Assembly: GCA_900314795.1 (NCBI GenBank)
Contig: OMWP01000034.1
Span: forward strand, 7,888 to 64,961
DNA: 57,074 nucleotides
Direction of reading: 5' to 3'
Source: an uncultured Eubacteriales bacterium
Lineage (GTDB): Bacteria > Bacillota > Clostridia > Oscillospirales > Acutalibacteraceae
Every line of letters starts with the position of its first letter. The stretch's first letter is position 1. The notes below the pieces were generated by a model. That model worked only from the letters and a program-made list of their open reading frames with translations, did no database searches and was not told the DNA's origin. Positions 50,503 through 57,074 of this stretch are shown here, in pieces. Both the position numbers and the translations under genes were made by a program.

Positions 50503-53500
50503 GATAAATTACCTCTCTTTGATTTAGATTTTTTGATGCAGAGCATCGTTACTGCGAGCCCTGCCAGTGTGATAGAAATGATATAGAACATCATAGAACC
50601 TGATCCGCCTGTTTCGGGCATAACAATCTTGGCATTCTCGACTTCGGCAGAAATGTCAAGTGTTTCCTCGCTGCCTTCTTTGATCTCGAACGGTATCTTC
50701 TCACCGTAAGGGATGAAGCCGAGCAAGGTCTCGGTTTCCTCAAAGTAATACTTGCCGATCGGCAGTTCCTCAATATGGATGGTGCCCTCATCGCCGGTTA
50801 CATAGGTCGCCTTTTCTTCATCATCGGTCAGTTTCCAGAATTTGTAGGTGTTATCCTTGGAGATTGCTCCTACAGGCTTACCTTTTTCTGTATAGAGCCT
50901 GAAAGAAACACCCTTCATCGGGTTGTCATCTGAATCCGTCTTGATGAGATTGATCGATCCGGTTGCCAGCGTATTTTTCAGATTATAGCCGTCGACTTTG
51001 ACGGAATAACCGGGAATAGGTTCCTCGCCGATGGTATAGGTGTACTCCTTGCCGCCGTCATGATATTGGTAAAGATTCTTGAAGCTGTACGACCAATCCT
51101 GATCCTTACCGGTTTCAACTTCATCGACCTTTGTGCCGTCGCGGTGCAGATAGACCTTGATCTTTTCGGGACGATACCCCATGATGTTTTCATAGTCCTT
51201 CCAAGTTTTAGTACCGTCGACCGATACCTTGGCAGGAACATAGTGATTCAAGAAATCGCAAATCAAATGATTAGCATCTTCGGGATCAGCCGCCATGCCG
51301 CCGGTGCTGCTCTCGTAGTATTCGACAGCGCCCTCTTTGACCTCGTACTGATACTCATGGAAATGGTTTTCGATATTGATGTCAGCATATCCTTTGTCAA
51401 GGTCAGTGAATTCATACTGCCAACCGGTGTCCTCGCTCATGGTATAGGAATCGAACAACTCGTTATCCCGATAGAGCTCGATGGTCACGCTCTTGGGGCG
51501 CTTGCCGTCGCGGTCGTTATCATCGTCCCATGTCTTTGTACCGGATATCGTCACCGATTCGATGGATTCTTCATTTGATACTGGATAGTTATACATCACG
51601 GTATTGGTACTGCTGTCAAGGGTGATCTGACTGAGATATATCTGTTCATCCAGATAGAACTTCTCCGGGGCTTTCGTCTCCTGAATGGTCACTGTACCGA
51701 GAGGAAGACCGTAAGCGTTGTTGATCGAATCATAGAACAGTTCATCACCGGACGAACGGTAATCAGAATCATAGGCAATCTTGCCGTTTTTATCGGTTCC
51801 AAACACCCATGATCTTGTCGGGGTAACTCCCGCAAGGTCTTCGACGGACTCGTACCGATCGTTATAATAGTTGACCGTGTACTCAGCGCCGCCGATTCCG
51901 CGTCCTTCACCGCCGTTAGCCGCCTGCTTTTTCAGCAGAACAGAAATCGGCGTGATGATGGGCTTGTCCTCAAACTCCACTTCATAGGCTTCCTCCTGCA
52001 ATTCATCAGCTTTCAGCTCCTTGATCTCGTCGGAAAGCTCGAAGCCGTAGGGAGCCTTAGTTTCTTTGATATAATAGGTGCCCAGCTCGATATCGCTGAT
52101 GAAAGAAACACCGTTTTCATCAGTCACGACGGTAGTATAAGCATTGGTGCCGTTTTCTGCGTCGGCTCTTGTCTTATAGACGGTAAATTCAGCACCTTCG
52201 AGGGTGTAAAGCGGATTACTGTCTGAGATAGCAGGCATAGACGACTTTTTGATGATCTTTGCACTGGACGAGCCCTCCGGCTCGTCTTTGACATTCAAAA
52301 CCTTCAAATGGTTTTTATCATTGCTAAACGTAAAAGACATCGTATAAACGGTTTTATCCAGTTTGTACTTACAACCAGAAGGAATATAAGATTCTTTCAC
52401 ATAATAAGTACCGGGACCGAGTTCACGAAGCGTCGCGCGACTGCCGTTAGCGGTGTAGCCAACGCCGTTTTCATCCAGTTCAACATATCCGATGTAGTTA
52501 CTGCCGCTCGGTGAAAAATCAGTTGAGCTTGTTGAGAACGAGTACCGAATCCCTTTGAAGGAATACTCCGGTTTGCCATCAGTCCATTCAGGCTTAGCGG
52601 ATGACTTTTCGATTTTGCCGTACACGGTTTTAGGCTCATCGCTTACACTCAGCACAACCGGCTGAGTAGTCGTGTGATTGCTTGTTACCTTTACCGTATA
52701 CACCGTATCGTTCTTCTTGTAACTGCAATTTTTCGGGAGCCAGCCCTCTTTCACATAGTAGGTACCGGGTGGCAAGAACCGAAGCGTTGCGCGGCTGCCA
52801 TCCTTTGAATGACCTTCACCGGCAGCATTCAGCTTGATGTAGCCGAGATAATTGTTGCCGTTCGTATCGAAGTCGGTCTTGCTCTTGGAAACATAATACT
52901 CAATATCCTTAAATGAGTAGTTAGCGTTTCCATCAGTAAGCTGCTTATTAGTAGAAGCCTTGACGATCTTGATATATCCGTGTGGAGCGCCCTCGTAAGA
53001 CATCAGGGACTGTGATGCTGTTCCTTCCGGATAGAAATAGAAGATTTCATATTCTGCCGGAACATTTGGATAATAATCGGTTTTAGCAGCAAATGCCTTT
53101 ACTGCATCGTTCCAATCATCCAAACAGTATGGATTCACCTCACCCTGCTGCAGGTAATCAATGACACTGTGTACAAAAGCATAAGCGCCGCCAACATTTC
53201 CGCTATCATCGAGTGCGCTTTGAATATCATCCCAATAAGTCTTTGACGACTTATCATATTTTGCGCTTGACGAAGGTATGGTAGCGTCATTATCCAGATA
53301 CAACCAGTAAAACGCCTTTGCTCTCATGGCAGACTTGGACAAATAATACTTGGTAGCATTTTTGTATGTACCTTTTGAAGGAGTATTATTTGTAGACCAA
53401 GAACAGGTTGCGATTTTACCGTTGACCGTAAAGCGATGTGTATAGGTATAATACTCATTGACCCATATCGAATCGCCGTAGTCTACGGTACAGTCGCCTT

Positions 53501-53624
53501 TTTCTGCGTAAGAATAGCTCACACCCTGAACACCGTCGTTTGCCGCAAACGCAGTCAACACGCTTGAAGTTACGACCATCAGCATCATGATGATTGCGAT
53601 AGGTATTTTGATTATTCTTTTCAA
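50499..53624 (-). CDS. Large pilus tip/adhesin protein with repeated SpaA and Cna_B domains
   Basis: 1041 aa starting at a TTG codon (53624) with AGGGAG 8 nt upstream. A signal peptide (1-28) precedes an N-terminal domain (about 30-235) with Cys residues in TVNGKIATCSWS and NPYCLDDW that recalls thioester adhesin heads, though no TQxA motif is seen. Two near-identical repeats (about 215-330 and 335-460) share the NGSRATLRELGPGTYYVKE pattern. Further SpaA domains (APYGFEL; APEKFYL), two Cna_B domains starting GTKTWDD and GTKTWKD, and a last SpaA-like domain follow. The sorting signal is MPETGG (1002-1007), then a helix and KKSKSKRG. It is the first pilus gene. The tip/adhesin role is inferred. 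Confidence 0.85.
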   Translation of the reverse strand: MKRIIKIPIAIIMMLMVVTSSVLTAFAANDGVQGVSYSYAEKGDCTVDYGDSIWVNEYYTYTHRFTVNGKIATCSWSTNNTPSKGTYKNATKYYLSKSAMRAKAFYWLYLDNDATIPSSSAKYDKSSKTYWDDIQSALDDSGNVGGAYAFVHSVIDYLQQGEVNPYCLDDWNDAVKAFAAKTDYYPNVPAEYEIFYFYPEGTASQSLMSYEGAPHGYIKIVKASTNKQLTDGNANYSFKDIEYYVSKSKTDFDTNGNNYLGYIKLNAAGEGHSKDGSRATLRFLPPGTYYVKEGWLPKNCSYKKNDTVYTVKVTSNHTTTQPVVLSVSDEPKTVYGKIEKSSAKPEWTDGKPEYSFKGIRYSFSTSSTDFSPSGSNYIGYVELDENGVGYTANGSRATLRELGPGTYYVKESYIPSGCKYKLDKTVYTMSFTFSNDKNHLKVLNVKDEPEGSSSAKIIKKSSMPAISDSNPLYTLEGAEFTVYKTRADAENGTNAYTTVVTDENGVSFISDIELGTYYIKETKAPYGFELSDEIKELKADELQEEAYEVEFEDKPIITPISVLLKKQAANGGEGRGIGGAEYTVNYYNDRYESVEDLAGVTPTRSWVFGTDKNGKIAYDSDYRSSGDELFYDSINNAYGLPLGTVTIQETKAPEKFYLDEQIYLSQITLDSSTNTVMYNYPVSNEESIESVTISGTKTWDDDNDRDGKRPKSVTIELYRDNELFDSYTMSEDTGWQYEFTDLDKGYADINIENHFHEYQYEVKEGAVEYYESSTGGMAADPEDANHLICDFLNHYVPAKVSVDGTKTWKDYENIMGYRPEKIKVYLHRDGTKVDEVETGKDQDWSYSFKNLYQYHDGGKEYTYTIGEEPIPGYSVKVDGYNLKNTLATGSINLIKTDSDDNPMKGVSFRLYTEKGKPVGAISKDNTYKFWKLTDDEEKATYVTGDEGTIHIEELPIGKYYFEETETLLGFIPYGEKIPFEIKEGSEETLDISAEVENAKIVMPETGGSGSMMFYIISITLAGLAVTMLCIKKSKSKRGNLS

Positions 53625-53654
53625 TTGTTTCTCTCCCTTCTGAAATTTGGTGTT

Positions 53655-53687
53655 GAGCAGCGCCGCAGAAAAAGTACGACGCTGCTC
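53655..53687 (-). terminator. Hairpin between the MobC-like gene and the pilus operon
   Basis: The 8-bp stem GAGCAGCG/CGCTGCTC has a 17-nt loop and weak downstream U content. It might limit read-through into the pilus genes. Confidence 0.4.
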
Positions 53688-53698
53688 ATTTTGTGTGA

Positions 53699-54001
53699 TC
53701 AGTCGTCATCAAACTCGGTAGCCCGACGATAGCGGGAGATCAACCTGAAAAAGTCTTCAAGGATCTCAACACTGTCATCCATAAAGGTATCCGCAAACGG
53801 TCTTTCGGTGAGCTTGTGGATTCTTTCGCACAACAGCAGGAAATCTGCATGAAGCTTTTCGCTATCGTCACACTCCTCGTCAAAACACAACGCAACATGA
53901 CGGAGATACTCGCTTCTGGTCATACCGTAAGCACGAGCATTCTGATCGATGATCTCTTTTTCGTCATCTGTGACATAGATGTTCATACGTTCGTTTCTCA
54001 T
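53699..54001 (-). CDS. MobC-like relaxosome accessory protein
   Basis: 100 aa. The N-terminal ribbon-helix-helix pattern (RMNIYVTDDEKEIIDQNARAYGMTRSEYLRHVALC) is that of MobC/TraY-like proteins that bind oriT and help a relaxase. The acidic C-terminal part is unrecognised. AAAGGAGG lies 13 nt upstream, longer than usual. No relaxase gene is in the window, so the function would need one elsewhere. It neighbours a hairpin-dense noncoding stretch, as expected for oriT. Confidence 0.65.
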   Translation of the reverse strand: MRNERMNIYVTDDEKEIIDQNARAYGMTRSEYLRHVALCFDEECDDSEKLHADFLLLCERIHKLTERPFADTFMDDSVEILEDFFRLISRYRRATEFDDD

Positions 54002-54084
54002 AACGCTTTCTAAACCTCCTTTCGCATAGATTCAGACATTATCTTTATCAAAACTGTGTTAATCACGGTTTACTGATCCGGTAA

Positions 54085-54500
54085 TGTCCTAAAGCAATAC
54101 CGCACAATTCGTTTTATACACAGATTTCCTGCGGTATTGCCTTAAGACATATCATGTCAGCGCTCTGCCGCCTGTCCTCATACATCTCTCACCTGTACGG
54201 AACAGGCGGCAAAGGCTTTGCTCATATTTATCCTCGATTTCCCTGAGCAAGGGAACAAATCTTCCAGGTACTATACATCATTGACCTCATTGGACTTTCA
54301 CCATCGCGGGGTCGCCGCGACCTGTATCCTCATTGCCTGTGACGGTTGCTAACACGCTCGGACTGTGACTGGATGGAAGATTTCCCTATAGCTTTTCGTC
54401 GCCTCACTCGGTGATGAAATCCGAGCGTCTGAGAATCTGAAACAATTTGGTTGGGATGGGGAACCCCATTCGTTTCTGTCTCAAGCAGCTTATGTGGTTC
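54085..54500. other. Hairpin-dense noncoding region: candidate oriT or structured RNA
   Basis: No gene lies between 54002 and 54641. At least seven inverted repeats stand in 380 bp: GCAATACCGCA/TGCGGTATTGC (54094-54140), TGCCGCCTGT/ACAGGCGGCA (54166-54211), TTCCCT/AGGGAA (54239-54255), AAATCTTCCA/TGGAAGATTT (54257-54383) enclosing TCGCGG/CCGCGA (54304-54320), CGCTCGGA/TCCGAGCG (54355-54427), and a short ATGGG/CCCAT hairpin near 54460. This density, next to a MobC-like gene, fits an origin of transfer or a large structured RNA. Confidence 0.4.
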
Positions 54501-54641
54501 TCATGTTTCACACACTATAGAAAAAGAAGAAGATTTGTTGTGTATTTGATTTAGAAAGGACGGTCAAGCTATACCGTTTCAAAGTCCTCTCACTAAATAG
54601 CCGGTGAGAGAGCCTAATAATTCGAAGATTTGTAAAATTTC

Positions 54642-55109
54642 TTAAAGTTTTTTCATTTCGTGTTTGATTTTATTGAATCGATAGCTTAGTGTTGACGGGG
54701 ATAATCCTACTTTCTTAGCTGCTTCTTTCTGTTTGTATCCTTCATAAATACACAATGTGAGAATCTCAACATCGATCTTGGATAGCTTTCTTATATACGC
54801 TAAGATATGGGGATCATCAATTTCTTCAATCCACCAATACCGTGAAAGAGCAGGATACAATTCATCTGATACTGCAATTTCGGGTTCATCAATAGTTTCA
54901 CCCTCTTCTTCATCGGAATAGCCATTATATGTATCAAACGAAACATGAAGACGTTCAAAATAAGCCCTATCGCGATTGAATTCTTCTTTGTCGAAGAGAT
55001 ACATCTTCTCTATTGCTTCCTCTGTCATTCCGGCTTCTCTATACTCCTTCCTCAGCTTTTTCCATTTTTGTTCAAAGATTCTTTCTTCTTTTCCGTGGTT
55101 GTAACTCAT
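54642..55109 (-). CDS. Sigma-70 region 4-like / helix-turn-helix regulator of the mobile region
   Basis: 155 aa from the ATG at 55109 (AAAGGAAAAG upstream); 37 in-frame codons upstream read through a terminator-like hairpin and are dropped. The N-terminal half is charged and helical (KEERIFEQKWKKLRKEYREAGM). The C-terminus has a region-4-type helix-turn-helix: LTLCIYEGYKQKEAAKKVGLSPSTLSYRFNKIK. Such proteins are common in Tn1549-like ICEs, where they are thought to regulate transfer genes. Target unknown. Confidence 0.75.
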   Translation of the reverse strand: MSYNHGKEERIFEQKWKKLRKEYREAGMTEEAIEKMYLFDKEEFNRDRAYFERLHVSFDTYNGYSDEEEGETIDEPEIAVSDELYPALSRYWWIEEIDDPHILAYIRKLSKIDVEILTLCIYEGYKQKEAAKKVGLSPSTLSYRFNKIKHEMKKL

Positions 55110-55498
55110 GTTCTTTTCCTTTCCGCCGGGGTGCAATAAGGGCAAGAACACAAAAAGAGGTCTGACTACTTGCGTAACCAGACCTCTGAAAAATGAGCGC
55201 ACAAAGGTTAGGCTACACATTCATGCTTTCCTCCTCCTTTCGGAGTAGTCAAACATATATGTATCCTCGCCCTGATGTACACTCAGGCAATAGATATTTT
55301 GTTGTATGCAATCCGAGCTTTCACTCGACTACATATATATATAAGGTTAAAAAATACCTGTAGAGAGAAATCAATTTCACAAAATATACAGGCATTATTT
55401 TCTTCGTTTTTATCGTAACCGCTTAATAACCACCCCGTAAACACTAAACCCTCCGTCAGAAAACGGAGGGTTTGACACATTTATCTCAATGGCTTCAA
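55110..55498. other. Intergenic region with leader hairpin of the sigma-like gene and hairpin after IS66
   Basis: The 9-bp stem AGAGGTCTG/CAGACCTCT (55156-55187) is followed by TTTTTGTG on the minus strand. It lies about 47 bp before the sigma-like start, as an attenuator would, or ends read-through from IS66. The 11-bp stem AAACCCTCCGT/ACGGAGGGTTT (55446-55473) lies just after the transposase stop. No gene is seen. Confidence 0.6.
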
Positions 55499-57074
55499 TT
55501 ATTCTGTTACGGATTTTGTTCTGCTTATGATGGACTGCTTCATCTCTTCGCTCCAGGGCATAAGGCTTTCGAGTTCTTCGTTGGAGAATGGCTTGCCCAT
55601 GTATTGCATATCTGTCAACACCAACGCAAGATACGCATACGGCTCGACGCCGTTTGCTTTCGCAGTTTCGATCAGGCTGTACACGATCGCGCTGGACTTG
55701 GCGCCCTTGACTGTGTCGGAAAATAGCCAGTTCTTTCTTCCGATCACAAACGGACGGATCGCGTTCTCGGCAAAGTTGTTGGATATTTCGACTTCACCGT
55801 TATTCAAGAACGCTTTGAGGTATTTCTCCTGGTTCAGCGCGTATTTCACCGCATCCTCAAGCTTGCTTCCGCTGACAGGGTCGACACTACGCACCCAGAG
55901 GAAGTATTCGTCCACCAGCTTTTCCGCCTGGTTGCGGCGATTCTCTTCTCTCTGAGCGTTATTCAGGGTTTTCCATTTTCTTTCGAGTGCGAACAGCTTG
56001 TTGCAGTAATTGTAGCCGACTGCCGCTTTGGAGTTCTCTATTGTCGCACCCTTCGGCATCGCGTCGCGCCACGCTCTGCGCATATGCGCCCAGCAGCCAC
56101 ACCGGGTGACGTTCTCAACGGCATTGTATCCGGTATATCCGTCTGTCACCAGACAGCCCGTAAAACTGCTCAGGAATCTCTTGCAGCGTTCGCCGCTCCT
56201 GTCCGGCTGGTACTCGAAGATCCGTATCGCCTTGCCGGAGCGTCCGTCGCTGCCGTAGACCCACATCCTCGATTCACTCTGCGGAGCCTTACCTTCTTCC
56301 TTGAGCACCTGTACGACCGTTTCATCGGCATAGATGACGTTGCTCGCGAGAAGCTGTTTCTTCATCATCTTGTACAGCGGCTTGAGCCATTTCTCAGCCA
56401 CCTTGATGATCCAGTTTGCCATTGTCGCTCTTGAGAGCGCGAAGCCGTCCCGCTGCCATATCTTCTCCTGCCGAGCCAAAGGAATACCGTCCACATACTT
56501 CTGCGTCATCACATCGGCTACTAAAGAGGGCGACGCATAGCTGTGCTTGATCAGCGGTTCGGGAGCTTGAACGCTGTATATCCTCGAAACACCTTTCTCT
56601 TTTTCACAGTAATCGCAGGTGTAGGTATATGCGTAGTAACGGATGACTCTTATGGATTTTTGAATGACCTCTATTTCTGTGCGCAGGAATTTCTTTCCCA
56701 TTCTTCTCAAAGGCTTTCCGCAGGCGGTACAGAATTTTTCATCTTCCGGAATGTCGAGAAAAACGTCTTCCGACGGAAGCTCCTTGATCCTGTCTTCAAG
56801 AGGCTTCTTTGGTTTACGCTTGTGTTCGGGAACGATAATCGTCTTTTCGTCCGGCTCCGGAGCCTTGGGATCTTGCTCCAGCTCTGCCTCGTTGAACACG
56901 CTGAGCTGATCGAGAGATACATACTTCTGCTTCTCGCTCGACTGTCCGAAGCGCGCTCTCTGCATATTCAGGAGAATCTCATTCATATGCTCGAGCTTTT
57001 GTCTGAGGTTATTAATTTCTTCCTTTTGGCTGTCATTCTCAGCTATGAGCATGCTGATCTGATGCTCTAATTCA
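55499..57074 (-). CDS. IS66-family transposase (TnpC), cut by the window edge
   Basis: At least 517 aa are visible from an internal ATG at 57052, and the frame stays open to the edge (57074), so the true start probably lies outside. The N-terminal leucine-zipper-like helix (EEINNLRQKLEHMNE) is followed by a zinc finger (CTACGKPL and CDYCEKE) and the DDE core: Asp in YADETVVQV, Asp in LVTDGYTGYN and Glu in NNFAENAIRPFVIGRKNWLFS. The helper genes tnpA/tnpB of a complete IS66 would be upstream, outside the window. No frameshift is seen. Confidence 0.93.
   Translation of the reverse strand, partial: ELEHQISMLIAENDSQKEEINNLRQKLEHMNEILLNMQRARFGQSSEKQKYVSLDQLSVFNEAELEQDPKAPEPDEKTIIVPEHKRKPKKPLEDRIKELPSEDVFLDIPEDEKFCTACGKPLRRMGKKFLRTEIEVIQKSIRVIRYYAYTYTCDYCEKEKGVSRIYSVQAPEPLIKHSYASPSLVADVMTQKYVDGIPLARQEKIWQRDGFALSRATMANWIIKVAEKWLKPLYKMMKKQLLASNVIYADETVVQVLKEEGKAPQSESRMWVYGSDGRSGKAIRIFEYQPDRSGERCKRFLSSFTGCLVTDGYTGYNAVENVTRCGCWAHMRRAWRDAMPKGATIENSKAAVGYNYCNKLFALERKWKTLNNAQREENRRNQAEKLVDEYFLWVRSVDPVSGSKLEDAVKYALNQEKYLKAFLNNGEVEISNNFAENAIRPFVIGRKNWLFSDTVKGAKSSAIVYSLIETAKANGVEPYAYLALVLTDMQYMGKPFSNEELESLMPWSEEMKQSIISRTKSVTE

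Noticed and set aside
1-57074. CRISPR array, tRNA or rRNA genes
   Set aside because: No regularly spaced identical repeats with unique spacers and no tRNA- or rRNA-like sequence were noticed on either strand; the repeats here are isolated palindromes.
38697-57074. Complete self-transmissible ICE
   Set aside because: Recombinases, a MobC-like protein and small ICE-type genes are present, but no relaxase, VirB4, VirD4/coupling protein or replication gene lies in the window.

Overview
The window looks like the chromosome of a spore-forming, Gram-positive gut anaerobe close to Ruminococcus (Oscillospiraceae), probably an amylolytic species of the R. bromii kind. The evidence is: a secreted GH13 amylase next to a CBM26 protein with a type I dockerin; four dockerin proteins in all; the sporulation pair gpr and spoIIP; LPXTG-type surface anchoring; and AGGAGG ribosome-binding sites almost throughout. 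This placement is inferred from gene content only.

Layout. 1-4.3 kb: amylase plus CBM26/dockerin protein. 4.6-11.3 kb: housekeeping and sporulation genes (rarA, glyA, a dihydrouridine synthase, a Gln-rich membrane protein, spoIIP, gpr). 11.4-16.4 kb: a secreted papain-like protease with a dockerin, a CHAP protein, a hemolysin III/DegV pair and an XRE regulator. 16.5-21.9 kb: two complete polar amino acid ABC transporters. 22.2-25.6 kb: a tiny sorted surface protein, a phage-type lysin and tail gene, and a dockerin protein. 25.7-34.8 kb: one minus-strand operon with every enzyme from DAHP synthase to chorismate plus the Phe and Tyr branch enzymes. In front of it lie a good promoter, a 31-codon Phe/Tyr-rich leader ORF and an intrinsic terminator, a classical attenuator layout. 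34.9-38.5 kb: another dockerin protein, an ECF sigma factor with its membrane partner, and an HdeD-like protein.

38.7-57.1 kb is a mobile, mosaic region. It holds two tandem large serine recombinases, an ATPase/TOPRIM pair resembling two-gene phage-defence systems, small ICE-type proteins, a nucleotidyltransferase cassette between 57-58 bp direct repeats, a sortase-assembled pilus operon, a MobC-like protein beside a hairpin-dense noncoding stretch, a sigma-like regulator and an IS66 transposase that runs off the window. No relaxase, coupling ATPase or type IV secretion gene is present, so it is either degenerate, mobilisable only, or continues outside the window.

Several families of short palindromic repeats are scattered between genes. 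One copy is translated in frame inside aroA. A nested hairpin with a conserved core and a changed but still paired outer stem precedes three separate genes of the mobile region. The strongest candidates for new biology are the aro leader attenuator, this repeated RNA/DNA hairpin, the ATPase/TOPRIM pair and the in-frame palindrome in EPSP synthase.
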